A stretch of 64,000 nucleotides of DNA from Halapricum desulfuricans (GCF_017094525.1 NZ_CP064788.1:744001-808000), one strand, 5' to 3'; positions 24,716 to 33,734 are shown, numbered from the stretch's first letter. The notes: a model not told the origin generated them from the letters alone. Program-made: numbers and translations.

Positions 24716-26176
24716 CGTTACTTCCCGAACGAGTCGAGAGGATGCTGCCTGAACGCCGCGAAACAATCACTTTCTGTATGATTTGGCGGTCAGTCTCGGC
24801 TGCTACCGCTGCGTAGATCAAGACAAGTCTAATTCACCACTCCAAACAGACGATCTCACCCGGACTTCGACGGTCTCTGCCGACAGCTGGTGCTCACCGC
24901 CCAACGAATAGGCTGTGGGCTGACCCCAGTCAGCCCGCTGCCGTTGCCTGTGACGCTGGCACACCAACCCCGTTCGCTTTGATCTTCCACCGGCGGTGTA
25001 ACTCCTCTTCCAGTTCGTGCCGAATCCAGTCACAGAACGTCTTGAACGTGAACTCCTCGGGCAGGTCGCGCCCGCCCCGCCGCGGGCGGGCGACGACCGC
25101 CCACCTCAGCACGAGCCACAGGTTCTCCAGCAGTGCCGCGACGAGCATAATCGCAAACCGCACGATTGGATCACGTGTCGTCGTGATCCCGCGTGCTTGC
25201 CGCAGCAAGCGATAGGTTGTTTCAATGCCTGACCGCTTCCTGTAGAGGCGTTCGACCTGCTTGGCCGAGCGATCAGTAACGCCGCACGCGACGTAGCCAC
25301 GGACAACCTCACCGTGCTTGCCGCGATCACCGTTTTGGTAGGAGACAGCGACCGCGAGCGGGAAGCGCAGTTCCCGCTCGCTGTCTTTGTACATACGATA
25401 GGTCGTCATGTACGACTTGTGGACGTCGAGTTTGTCCTTCATGCGTTCGCCCTTCTTGGGCACGTGAACGACCGTTGCGGCGATATCACGAGCACGGCGG
25501 ATGACGCGTTCGTTGTAGAATCCGCTGTCGGCAAGCAGCAGGTCGATCTCGAAGGGGTAGTTCTCGACGCGGGCGAGCACGCGCTCGACCGCGTCAGCCT
25601 CATCTTCGTCACTGCGGACATACGTCATCGCCAGCGTCACCGGCTTCTTGTTGGAGACGACGTAGGCCGTGCAATAGCGGTGGCAGGTAGTTGTCCCGTC
25701 CTTGGGAGCCATCGAGCAGAGTTCGCCGTCGTCGGCGTAGTGCTCGCCATGATAGGGGTTATCGATGAAGTCGATGGAGACGATTCTCGACCGGTCAGGG
25801 TCGAGAATCGTCATGGCGAGGCGTCCGAGCAGACGGTTAGCGACGAACTCGAGCCACGCTCGGTCGAGCGTATGGAGCCATGTGAAGACAGTGTCGTCAC
25901 ACGGCGTTCCGTTGGTGTCGTTGCAGGTTTCCCAGATTGAGGTCTGGTTGACGCAAGCCAAGATGACGACGAGCCAGATGTCGCCGGGGTCGAGGGGGCT
26001 CCCCTCGACACCCGGCAACGGGAGTGGAGTAATGACTTCTTCCGCTACGTCTTTCACGTCCGATGCCGAAAGGTAACCGTCTGGATCGGGGATCTTGAAC
26101 ACATCCAGATCCAGACACTTTCTCGTTGTTAACTCGGCGATTCAATTCCGCTGATTACGCCGGTTGGGAAGTACCG
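24716..26176 (-). mobile_element. ISH3-family insertion sequence (1461 bp)
   Basis: Imperfect inverted ends (CGTTACTTCCCGAACG at 24716 against CGGTACTTCCCAACCG read inward from 26176, 13 of 16 identical) are flanked by the 5-bp target duplication AGGAT (24711-24715 and 26177-26181). Length, target size and the 390-aa transposase fit the ISH3 family, widespread in haloarchaea. Both ends and the gene appear intact, so this copy may be active. Confidence 0.9.
24930..26102 (-). CDS. ISH3-family transposase
   Basis: The 390-aa DDE transposase starts MFKIPDPDGYLSASDV. Catalytic regions are VSIDFIDNPYHGEHY (first Asp), LLLADSGFYNERVIRRARD (second Asp) and KRSGIETTYRLLRQARG (Glu with the Y-R-E-K-like signature). 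The C terminus FCDWIRHELEEELHRRW is typical of ISH3 transposases. It is uninterrupted, fills most of the element, and is transcribed against the gene it interrupts. Confidence 0.9.
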   Translation of the reverse strand: MFKIPDPDGYLSASDVKDVAEEVITPLPLPGVEGSPLDPGDIWLVVILACVNQTSIWETCNDTNGTPCDDTVFTWLHTLDRAWLEFVANRLLGRLAMTILDPDRSRIVSIDFIDNPYHGEHYADDGELCSMAPKDGTTTCHRYCTAYVVSNKKPVTLAMTYVRSDEDEADAVERVLARVENYPFEIDLLLADSGFYNERVIRRARDIAATVVHVPKKGERMKDKLDVHKSYMTTYRMYKDSERELRFPLAVAVSYQNGDRGKHGEVVRGYVACGVTDRSAKQVERLYRKRSGIETTYRLLRQARGITTTRDPIVRFAIMLVAALLENLWLVLRWAVVARPRRGGRDLPEEFTFKTFCDWIRHELEEELHRRWKIKANGVGVPASQATAAG

Positions 26177-26181
26177 AGGAT

Positions 26182-26586
26182 GCGCTCGCCGTCAAACTGC
26201 CAGTCACGTTCGTTGGTGACGCAGAGTTCGATATGTTGGACTGGCACGACGACCTGATTGAAGCAGGTGTCGTGCCAGTGGTTCCGTACAATCCACGGAA
26301 CACAAATGATCCACCGGATATCGAGTACCGCATCCAGAAACGAATCAAGGAGCATAGCGACACTGTCCGCGTCTGGGAAAAGCAGCTTGAGGATACCTAC
26401 GATAACCGGTCACAGGTCGAAACAGCAATTGGCGTGTGCAAGGATCTCGGCCTCGGGACTCCGAAAGTCCGAGGCCGAGAACGGGCAAAAACTCACGTCT
26501 TCGTCGCTCTCTGTCTCCGTTTGGCTGTTGTCATCGCTAACCACGAACGAGGAGGTGACATCGCAAGTCCGATTGTTGAGCTATGA
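26182..26586 (+). pseudogene. Transposase of the outer IS, C-terminal half
   Basis: The frame continues ALAVKLPVTFVGDAEFDMLDWHDDL and includes the late catalytic Glu region YDNRSQVETAIGVCKDLGLG and the C-terminal HVFVALCLRLAVVIANHERGG. An apparent ATG start at 26164 lies inside the ISH3 right end and is not real. Without residues 1-195 the product cannot work. Confidence 0.85.
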
Positions 26587-26607
26587 GAACCCTTCTGCAC
26601 GCCCGCC

Positions 26608-26947
26608 ATCCCAGTTCGTAAAATTCGTCGAACCCACGATCGAAGTCGAACGCGCTCGACACGTGGACGTTGGCACTGATTCCTCGCGTCCGGTACTCCT
26701 CGGCCTGGAGACTCTCGGCGAGTGTCGGTGCATCGTGATCGAGCACTTTCCGTTTGGCATGCGTCTCGACTGTCGATGGGTACTCCCCGGTGAACAGACT
26801 CGCGTGGGCGGGGACGGTCCAGTTCGACGTCGACCAGGCTTGCTCGTACCGTGTCCCCGGGAGCCAATCGAAGTACTCGTCGAAGGCGTCCTTGCGAAGG
26901 GTATCGAGGACGACGATGGCGATATTGGGTCCAGCGCTCGACGTCAT
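26608..26947 (-). pseudogene. Sulfatase-like protein, N-terminal part (split by nested ISs)
   Basis: The start at 26947 overlaps the stop of the upstream AP-family gene (ATGA, 26944-26947). It begins NIAIVVLDTLRKDAF, the first metal-binding Asp of the superfamily. The position expected for the formylglycine Cys/Ser reads WSTSNWTVPAHASLFTGEYPS, with Thr instead of Cys (TVPAH, not C-x-P-x-R), so the original enzyme was probably a phosphotransferase or phosphodiesterase relative rather than a classical sulfatase. The reading breaks at FDEFYELG where the IS enters. Confidence 0.88.
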
Positions 26948-28482
26948 CGATCCGTGAGTGAGGACTGCTTGATCACCTGGGCGATCTCTTTGCGCTGGTC
27001 TCGCTCGCGGACCGGCCGTTCGGCGGGATCGCTCCCCGGCGCGAAGATATCCCGACGAACGTCACCGTCGATCGCGTCGGCTACTGGCAGGCCCATCGCG
27101 TGCAACACCGTCGGAGCCACGTCGAAGATCTCCAGGTCGGCCGACGCTCCGGCTTGAACGTCAGGGCCCGACGCGATAAATATGCCGGGCTTGGCGTGAA
27201 CACTCCAGCGGCCTTCCAGGTCGGTCGTGTTCCAGCAGTCGGACGCATACGCGGGACTCACGAAGCCATCGTCTCTGGGCAACAACAATATGTCGGGTAC
27301 CTCGTCGTCGTCGCGTGGCGGTGAATTCGACTCGTAGAGTTCTTCGGGTCGATACGCGTCGACGAGCACCGGATCGCCGGTTTCGGGCGAGGTGATCGAG
27401 CACAGTTGCTCCATCAGGTCCGTGCGGAAGGTCTCGTACCGCGATCCCAGCCGGTCGGCATTGAGGAAAATCCCTCCGCCGTACATGACCGCATCGCTAT
27501 CGTCCCAGACGATTCGCTCTGAGAGCTGATCAACGCCGATCTCACCGCGAGGGTTGGGGACTTTCCGACGGGTCTCGTCGGGGACGACCGTTCGCACGAC
27601 CCCCATCAAGTGGAGGCGGTCGAGCCATGATGCCAGTGTCTGTGTGTCGAGTGATAGCTTCTCGAACAGCCCCGACGCCCCACCGGCTTCGAGGGTAAGG
27701 TGTCCTTCGCGTTCGAGCCACCGATTCAAATAGAAGATTCCGGTGTCGAGACTCTCGAAGCCGTGATCGGAGACGACAAAGACGTTCGTGTCGTCGATTC
27801 GATCGAGGAGTTTGCCCAGTTCACGATCGACGTACTCCCACATCTCGTGGAGAATCTCCGGCTGATTCCAGAAGAAATGCTGGTAGGTATCGGTGTAGTA
27901 CATCGTCAACTGCAGGAAATCAAGATCGAGTTCGTCGACGGCGAACGTCGCGAGATCAAACCGGCTCTGCATGATCGAGCGGATCTGCTCGCGGGCGTCA
28001 GTTGTGTCGTCGGCGAGCAGTTCCGTGTGGACAGGAAATTCGACTTCCGGCCGATAGTCAAACTCGCGCTGCAGGCCCCCCTTAAGCTCAGGCGGGTAGA
28101 CCCAGTCCTCGCCGCCAATGACGTAGCCCGCCGTCATGAATCCATTGATCTCAGAGGCGGGATAGGTGGTCGGCATGTTGATCGAGGCGGCAGTTCGGCC
28201 CGCTTCGGAAACGTAGTTCCAGATTTCGGGAGCCGACGTCGACGCGGGTTCGAGGTCACCCTCCTGAAAGCTGAGGAAGCTGTGAAACCCAAGTTTCGTC
28301 GGGTGCTGGCCGGTCGAGTAACACTTCCAGGCAGGGTACGTCGCCGGCGGGACTGTCGAGTCGAGCGTGCCCGACACGCCGTTCTCGATGAGTCCGGCGA
28401 GCGTGGGGAGTCGTCCCTCCTCGATGAGACCCGAGAGAACGTTGTACGTCGCCCCATCGAGACCGATTACGAGCGCGTCCAT
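26944..28482 (-). CDS. Alkaline-phosphatase-superfamily phosphodiesterase/nucleotide pyrophosphatase
   Basis: The 512-aa protein (COG3379-like) opens MDALVIGLDGATYNVL, with the metal-binding Asp and the Thr/Ser-nucleophile region STVPPATYPAWKCYSTGQHP. Metal ligands follow at YYTDTYQHFFWN, and VFVVSDHGF holds the Asp-His pair. Related haloarchaeal proteins occur in surface-glycan clusters and may cleave or transfer phosphoglycerol-like groups. It was the first gene of an operon running into the disrupted sulfatase. Substrate unknown. Confidence 0.8.
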   Translation of the reverse strand: MDALVIGLDGATYNVLSGLIEEGRLPTLAGLIENGVSGTLDSTVPPATYPAWKCYSTGQHPTKLGFHSFLSFQEGDLEPASTSAPEIWNYVSEAGRTAASINMPTTYPASEINGFMTAGYVIGGEDWVYPPELKGGLQREFDYRPEVEFPVHTELLADDTTDAREQIRSIMQSRFDLATFAVDELDLDFLQLTMYYTDTYQHFFWNQPEILHEMWEYVDRELGKLLDRIDDTNVFVVSDHGFESLDTGIFYLNRWLEREGHLTLEAGGASGLFEKLSLDTQTLASWLDRLHLMGVVRTVVPDETRRKVPNPRGEIGVDQLSERIVWDDSDAVMYGGGIFLNADRLGSRYETFRTDLMEQLCSITSPETGDPVLVDAYRPEELYESNSPPRDDDEVPDILLLPRDDGFVSPAYASDCWNTTDLEGRWSVHAKPGIFIASGPDVQAGASADLEIFDVAPTVLHAMGLPVADAIDGDVRRDIFAPGSDPAERPVRERDQRKEIAQVIKQSSLTDR

Positions 28483-28524
28483 CGGTTTCGAGTTTCTGTT
28501 ACGAGAGTCAAAAACGTTCGTATC

Positions 28525-28725
28525 TCACTCTAGGTAGCCCAGGTCTCGGAGTTTGTCCATCACTTCGTCCTGATCGCCCGCGGTCGCGTCCGCCCGTCCC
28601 TCGAACTGGTCGAGGATTTCACTCAGTGCAAATGTGGCGTACTCGTCGACTGAGTCGAAGGACTCGGGATCGCGATGGTCATCGATACGATCGTGGAGAT
28701 CGTCCGGGATCGTGACTGTCGCCAT
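28525..28725 (-). CDS. Small ribbon-helix-helix-like protein
   Basis: The 66-aa acidic protein begins MATVTIPDDLHDRID, a beta strand and helix typical of CopG/Arc-type ribbon-helix-helix domains, followed by the helix VDEYATFALSEILDQFEG. The end DEVMDKLRDLGYL oddly resembles the C-terminal -LGYL tails of the neighbouring sulfatase-like proteins. It may be a transcription regulator of the glycan genes or an orphan antitoxin; no toxin is adjacent. The internal ATG at 28725 is preferred. Confidence 0.6.
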   Translation of the reverse strand: MATVTIPDDLHDRIDDHRDPESFDSVDEYATFALSEILDQFEGRADATAGDQDEVMDKLRDLGYLE

Positions 28726-28789
28726 GATTGAGTGCGCTCTCTCAAGCGGCAAATCCGTTTCGATCGCCGCCCCCGGCCGTTTCGACCCG

Positions 28790-29818
28790 TCACCGCACTG
28801 CCTCGACGTAGTCCGCGACGCCGTCGGCGAACAACTCTTGGACGCGGACGTCCGCTAACGCCTCGGAGAGGATCGTCCGTCGTCGCTTTTTTAGGATCGA
28901 GGGGTGGACGCGATGGTCGCCAGCGGCGAACGCGTACAGCGAGAGGTGATACTCCGTGGGATCGAGTTCCATGTCCGTCCCGGTCGCGATGCGGGCGGTC
29001 GCGTCGTCGGTCGCCAGCGTCCGCATCTTGGCGGTCCGGCCGCCGTTCAGGACGAACACGCGACCGATCGGGGCGCGATCGACCACGCTCTCGGCGACTG
29101 CCTCGGGGGGCAGATTCTCCGAGAGGTCGATCGAGAACGTGTGTAACAGTGCCGCTGAGAGCAGTTCCGAACGCCCGATCAAGCGCTTAAGCCGGACGCG
29201 CCGTCGAGCCCCTGCGGGAAGTTGGGTATCCTCAACGGCCGTTCCGGGGAACACGCCGAGTGTGGCCGGCCAGCCGTAAACTGTCCCCGACGCGTCGATC
29301 AAACAGATGTTGTCGCCCATGTATCCCAGATTGGCCGACTCGCGAAGCAACGTCAGTATCGTCGAGGTCTTTCCCATCCGCCCCATTGAGGTCAGCACTG
29401 TTGCGCGACCGTTCTCGACGATTGCCCCGGCATGTATCAGCGCGACACCGGCATCGAGTAGCGCAGCCGTTAGGATGCCTTCGACGATGTCACCGATTCC
29501 CGACTGGTCGCGGAATGCCGGCGTGAACAAGACCCGTGTCCGATCAGCTCCGAGGCCCGAAATTTCGAGAGCGACTGGCTTGCGGGTCGGAGTCGAGGGG
29601 TAGCGGACGGTCAGCGTGTCACCTTCGATCCAAAAGCGGTGACTTGCGAGTCGACGGGCGTTCGCGGGCGGTGAGGGTGACCAGTCAGTCCGGCACTCGA
29701 TCTCGATCACGCGGTCGGCAGCTCCGGACCCGCCGGCGAAGGCGTCGGGGATCGGCAGATCGGTGTTCGTCCTGACGCTCACGAAGTCGTGGATGTCGTA
29801 GGTCTCAGTTGCGTGCAT
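28790..29818 (-). CDS. HPr-kinase-like P-loop protein
   Basis: The 342-aa protein has a C-terminal HprK-like core: LIHAGAIVENGRATVLTSMGRMGKTST (a strand, then Walker A GRMGKT) and NLGYMGDNICLID, whose Asp matches the catalytic position of HPr kinase. The N-terminal half is a beta-rich region of unknown role. HprK-like proteins in bacterial polysaccharide loci are thought to modify sugars or proteins rather than HPr. The start at 29818 (MHATETYD) overlaps the upstream glycosyltransferase by 14 bp; an ATG 18 bp earlier is also possible. Confidence 0.65.
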   Translation of the reverse strand: MHATETYDIHDFVSVRTNTDLPIPDAFAGGSGAADRVIEIECRTDWSPSPPANARRLASHRFWIEGDTLTVRYPSTPTRKPVALEISGLGADRTRVLFTPAFRDQSGIGDIVEGILTAALLDAGVALIHAGAIVENGRATVLTSMGRMGKTSTILTLLRESANLGYMGDNICLIDASGTVYGWPATLGVFPGTAVEDTQLPAGARRRVRLKRLIGRSELLSAALLHTFSIDLSENLPPEAVAESVVDRAPIGRVFVLNGGRTAKMRTLATDDATARIATGTDMELDPTEYHLSLYAFAAGDHRVHPSILKKRRRTILSEALADVRVQELFADGVADYVEAVR

Positions 29819-30965
29819 GGGTTTGGGCGTGTTCATAGATCTCGACGAGTCTGTCGGCGGCCGCCGAGGGGCTGTATCGCTCGCGGATCGTCCGGCGAGC
29901 CGCCCTCCCGAGACGCTCGCACGCCCCGGAGTCGGATCGCAACGTCTGGAGGCGGTCGACAAGCGCCGACGGATCGCCAGGCTGAATGAGATACCCGTTC
30001 TCGGCATCGACGACGGCCTCGCCCATTGAGAGCGTATCGGTCGCGACGACAGGCCGACCGCTAGCCATCGCCTCCAGTAGCGTCAGCGGCGGATCGATCG
30101 CTGGAGCTCCCTCGACGCCCAACTCACGGAACGGGAACGTCCAGACATCGGCGGCAGCGTATGCGGCACGTTTCTCGGCATCGGAGAGGTTACCGGTGTG
30201 GACTGTTAGATGCTCTAGGTCGCGCACGTCGCGATCTTCAATCTGTTTTGTTACGACGAAGCCTTCAACGCTCGCGTTGGCGGCAAACGAATCTAATGCT
30301 TCCGCGACTGTATAGGGGAATCGCGACTCGTTGACGTTGCCAAAATAGCCCGCGACGAACGCGTCGTCCGGAAGATCGAACTGGTCGCGCGCAGCTGACT
30401 GATCTATATCGCCGAAGCGGTCGAGGAAGATCGGTGGGTCGATCCCGTGGCAGTTTGCCGCGGGAACGCCAATCGATTCGAGCGCTGTGAGATCGGCATC
30501 GGTCGTCGAGACGTACGCGTCGACCCGACTGGGCGTGTCCAGTGCCTCCAGCAGTCGACCGTGTTCGATGCCACCGAACGTTTGGGCGACGACGGCCGCG
30601 TCGCCGACGAGATCGTTCAATAACGAAAAGAGACTGTGGCTCGCGAATCCGAGATGGAGGACGTCGGGGTCATCTCGAGCGAGCCGTTTGCCGACCCGCC
30701 AAGCTAGACGGGCGAACATCACTGCATCCCGATTGTACCGGTAGCCACCGAGGGCCTCAACGAGATCGCCGAGTCTGGACTCATGGGCATATTCCATTTT
30801 GAACTCCCTCACAGGTGTCGCCCCGCGACGAATCGTCGAGACGCCGCGCACCTCGATGGGATAATTTGCGAGCGCTCGCATCTGATCACGGGTCAACACC
30901 CGGGTCCCCTCGCTCCATGGGGGATGCAAGCCGTACCCGACCACACAGACATCTGCCACGCTCAT
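29805..30965 (-). CDS. GT4 family glycosyltransferase
   Basis: The 386-aa retaining GT-B enzyme has an N-terminal acceptor domain and the donor-domain signature PPLTLLEAMASGRPVVATDT (E-x7-E type). GYFGNVNESRFPYTVAEAL begins the second Rossmann domain. It probably adds one sugar of the surface oligosaccharide. The start overlaps the upstream nucleotidyltransferase-like gene by ATGA (30962-30965). Donor and acceptor are not predictable. Confidence 0.85.
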   Translation of the reverse strand: MSVADVCVVGYGLHPPWSEGTRVLTRDQMRALANYPIEVRGVSTIRRGATPVREFKMEYAHESRLGDLVEALGGYRYNRDAVMFARLAWRVGKRLARDDPDVLHLGFASHSLFSLLNDLVGDAAVVAQTFGGIEHGRLLEALDTPSRVDAYVSTTDADLTALESIGVPAANCHGIDPPIFLDRFGDIDQSAARDQFDLPDDAFVAGYFGNVNESRFPYTVAEALDSFAANASVEGFVVTKQIEDRDVRDLEHLTVHTGNLSDAEKRAAYAAADVWTFPFRELGVEGAPAIDPPLTLLEAMASGRPVVATDTLSMGEAVVDAENGYLIQPGDPSALVDRLQTLRSDSGACERLGRAARRTIRERYSPSAAADRLVEIYEHAQTHARN

Positions 30966-32158
30966 CGGACGAGCCGGGTCTTGAGCCCGAACAACGTACC
31001 CATCACGCGCATGTACCAGGCGCGCAACGGGTGATACTTGTAAGCGGCCATCGCGGCGTCGCGCTGTCGCTTCGACCTGTCGCGGTTGTCCAGTGCCGTC
31101 CGATAGGCCTTAGGTGCTGTCACGGGTTCGTTCCCGCGGAGGCGCTTGTTGACTGTCACTGATTGGGGCAAAACGACTGTTCTGACGCGCCCTTCGCGGT
31201 AGTACTCGCAGGTCTTGCGCTCGGCAGTTGAGGCCGACCAGTCGGGCCGGAACTCGTTGTGGCGCGTTTCGTGAGATCGAACCGTCAGCTCGGTCGCCGG
31301 CACCTGCACACCGATGTCGGCGAGATGGGCGTTGAGGTGCTCGACGAACGCGAAACAGGCGGTAACGGCGTCTTGCAGCCGCTCGACCAGCAGCGTCTCT
31401 CGATCCGGCCGGTCCAACTCGAACCACCGCTCCCGGAGGTCGGTGATCGACGCGTCGAATGCGTCAAGCGTCGGCGTCTCGCGCTCGGTGATTTCCGAAA
31501 ACAGCATCATATCGTTGCGCAGCGAATTCATACGGTGGACTGCGAACCGTGTGTCCAGATCGACCGCAAACTGCTCGGCTATCGGCCCGGGGACGAGCAG
31601 GTCGAACGCGTCGCTCAGAACGATATTAAGACGGTGGTGATCAACCGACGGGCCCGGGAACAAGAGTAGTTCGAGGAACTCCATCGGGTAGGTCGTCATC
31701 ACCGAGTCGACTAGGTATACCAAGTAGTTGAACCGGTCTTGATTCTTTTGGTAATCGAGAGATTCACCGTAGTGATGTTGGAGGTCTTTGGGCATCGGGA
31801 GGACGTTGTAGTACTCGGGAAATGCCGATCGGGTGAGCACTTCGGGCCCGTGGAAGAAATAATACTCGTCGGTCTTCGCGGCTTCGATCCCCTCACGCAG
31901 TGCCGCCGGATCGTCGACTTCGTCCTCAACGACGACAATCAGGTCAATGTCGGAGATACCTGGCCTTGAGATCCCTCCCGTCCCGGACTCGTACACAGAG
32001 ACGACGCCCGGAACATCGGCGATACGTTCGAGAAACGTCTCACGGGCCTCTTCGTAGGCTTTTGGTGGCTCGTATCGCGGGTGGTCGTAGAACGCGTAGG
32101 TCAGATCGGCCGAGACCGCTTGGACGGCTTCGGAGGCGATACGACCGTTGTTTATCAT
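30962..32158 (-). CDS. Nucleotidyltransferase-fold protein of the glycan operon
   Basis: From the ATG at 32158, overlapping the previous stop (ATGA, 32155-32158), it encodes 398 aa. A minimal pol-beta nucleotidyltransferase motif is visible: VYESGTGGISRPGISDIDLIVVVEDE (about 55-80), where GISDIDLIV gives the paired Asp. The rest is helical and basic near the end (RDRSKRQRDAAMAAYKYHPLRAWYMRVM). It lies between two GT4 genes with overlaps on both sides, so it is an integral operon member. It is distinct from the fold at 19787. Confidence 0.6.
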   Translation of the reverse strand: MINNGRIASEAVQAVSADLTYAFYDHPRYEPPKAYEEARETFLERIADVPGVVSVYESGTGGISRPGISDIDLIVVVEDEVDDPAALREGIEAAKTDEYYFFHGPEVLTRSAFPEYYNVLPMPKDLQHHYGESLDYQKNQDRFNYLVYLVDSVMTTYPMEFLELLLFPGPSVDHHRLNIVLSDAFDLLVPGPIAEQFAVDLDTRFAVHRMNSLRNDMMLFSEITERETPTLDAFDASITDLRERWFELDRPDRETLLVERLQDAVTACFAFVEHLNAHLADIGVQVPATELTVRSHETRHNEFRPDWSASTAERKTCEYYREGRVRTVVLPQSVTVNKRLRGNEPVTAPKAYRTALDNRDRSKRQRDAAMAAYKYHPLRAWYMRVMGTLFGLKTRLVR

Positions 32159-33327
32159 CGAGACCACTCCTCGAACCGCTCGAACAGTCGATCCACGATA
32201 TGCTCCCAGGTGAACTGTTCTTCGATGCGCCGGCGGAGCGCCGCCCCGGTGTCAGTCTCGAATCCTTCGGCAATGGCATCGGCGAGGTCCTCGGGGTCAC
32301 CCGGCTCGGTGTAGATACCGTGCTCGCCGAGGACATCTGGTGCGCCCGCGACATCGGTCGCAACGACGGTCGACCCGCTTGCGGCCGCTTCGAGGACGTT
32401 GATCGGACACCCCTCTGAGAAAGCTGCTGAGACGGCCACGTCGGCGGTTTCGAACCATCCGAGTAGTTCCTCGCGAGGCACCCGTCCGGTCAGCGTCACC
32501 GCGTCCGCGACGCCGAGTTCGGCAATTCGGTCCTTGAGGTAGTCGGCGTAGCCCGCGTGGCCGTGGCCACCGACATGGACGACGTGTGCGTTTGGGTCGT
32601 GCTCGCGGAGCATCGGAGTAGCCTCAACGAGTGTGTGGACGCCCTTCCGGGGGATTGCACTGCCGACCGAGACTGCGACGGTCGCATCCTCCAGGCCGTA
32701 GGACGCGCGGACATCCTCAGCTGGGGTCTCCTGGTCGAACTCTGCGAGGCCGACGCCGTTGGGGATCGCGACCACCCGATCGGGGTCAATCCCCATCTCG
32801 GCGAGTTCGGGGACGGAGCGTTCGGCAACGGTGTGGACGTGATCGGCGAACCGGCTCCCGTACTTCTGGATCAGGTGATCGAGATAGACGCCCGTACAGT
32901 ACTTCCACTTCTGGTCGAAAGATGGGTAGTCCCGAAAGGATCGGATCTCGTTGAGATATGTTCCGTGAGCAGTCTCAATCAACGGGGCGTCGACCTTCCC
33001 GAGCAGGTCGGCGAGCACGGGCAACATGATGTAGTTCCCGTGCATATGAATCAGATCGAACTCGTGGGTGTCGTCCAATTTTGACAGTGTCGGGAGCGCG
33101 CGAACGGCAAAGGCGAGGATGTTCAGCGGAAATAGCCGGTCGGTACGCTTAATTGTCCGGATTTCCACGTCGTCGGACAGCTCCGGAGACACGTCCGATT
33201 CCCGCTCTCGATCGGTGATGACCCAGTTTTCGATGCCCCGGTCATCGAGTTCATCGACGATATTGCGGGCGACGTATGGTACCCCGCCATGCCGGTTGAA
33301 CGCCGGCGCAACTGTACAAACTTTCAC
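32155..33327 (-). CDS. GT4 family glycosyltransferase (first gene of operon)
   Basis: The 390-aa GT-B enzyme starts with GTG (MKVCTVAPAFNRHGGVPYVA). Typical GT4 features are the HGG acceptor loop, AVSVGSAIPRKGVHTLVEA, and FSEGCPINVLEAAASGSTVVATDVAG, which holds the E-x7-E catalytic region. It heads a tightly overlapping set (GT4, nucleotidyltransferase, GT4, HprK-like). A TATA-like box precedes it. Confidence 0.88.
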   Translation of the reverse strand: MKVCTVAPAFNRHGGVPYVARNIVDELDDRGIENWVITDRERESDVSPELSDDVEIRTIKRTDRLFPLNILAFAVRALPTLSKLDDTHEFDLIHMHGNYIMLPVLADLLGKVDAPLIETAHGTYLNEIRSFRDYPSFDQKWKYCTGVYLDHLIQKYGSRFADHVHTVAERSVPELAEMGIDPDRVVAIPNGVGLAEFDQETPAEDVRASYGLEDATVAVSVGSAIPRKGVHTLVEATPMLREHDPNAHVVHVGGHGHAGYADYLKDRIAELGVADAVTLTGRVPREELLGWFETADVAVSAAFSEGCPINVLEAAASGSTVVATDVAGAPDVLGEHGIYTEPGDPEDLADAIAEGFETDTGAALRRRIEEQFTWEHIVDRLFERFEEWSR

Positions 33328-33344
33328 AAACGCGTTTTTGCTGG

Positions 33345-33352
33345 GATTGATA
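33345..33352 (-). promoter_or_regulatory. TATA-like element before the glycan operon
   Basis: On the minus strand TTTTATCA is centred about 21 nt upstream of the GTG at 33327, in an AT-rich stretch with AATAATTC ahead of it. The spacing suggests a leaderless transcript. Positional inference only. Confidence 0.4.
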
Positions 33353-33734
33353 AAAGAATTATTGTCTCGACTCTACACGATCACTCTGCTTTGCACGTTG
33401 AAGTAGGGAACGTGACGTAGGCGGTATCAAGAACAGATGAGAGAGATCACGGACTTCCCTAAAGCTAACGTACAAAATGGGACGATAATAAAATTCCTTT
33501 ATTCCCCCATCGTAACATTCAATATGCATGATCAGCCTAAAATCAGGGTGCACCACGAGTCAAAGATGTAGATGTACCTTCGGACACCCACCTCTTCTTC
33601 CAGTTCTGTGGCCATCTCTCGGGGGCGATCGTACGTACTTTGTCTCCTTTCTCGTACTGGCGAAACACCAGTGAATAGGATGTTTTGTCGTCAGTGTAGA
33701 GCGAGTAGATAAGATTCCGGCCCCAAACTGGTTG
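33353..33734. other. AT-rich gap with a possible coding fragment
   Basis: The first ~190 bp are AT-rich with runs such as AATAAAATTCC and no gene. From about 33760 back to 33570 the minus strand encodes RNLIYSLYTDDKTSYSLVFRQYEKGD and PERWPQNWKKRW, which look like a genuine protein tail, but I recognise no family and no start. It could be the end of a gene destroyed by the adjacent transposon debris. Confidence 0.3.

Larger units (their letters stand above)
24029..26607 (+). mobile_element. 1.1-kb single-ORF IS inserted in the sulfatase, itself interrupted
   Basis: Perfect 15-bp inverted ends (GGCGGGCGTGCAGAA at 24029-24043 and its complement at 26593-26607) are flanked by the 9-bp direct repeat ATCCCAGTT (24020-24028 and 26608-26616). 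Without the inner ISH3 element the length is 1113 bp, encoding one 330-aa transposase. The size suggests an IS4/IS5-like DDE element, but I cannot fix the family. A decayed relative lies at 17085-17420. Confidence 0.88.

Noticed and set aside
26164-26586. Stand-alone 140-codon gene at 26164
   Set aside because: Its first residues lie inside the right end of the ISH3 element. The rest is the displaced C-terminal half of the outer IS transposase.
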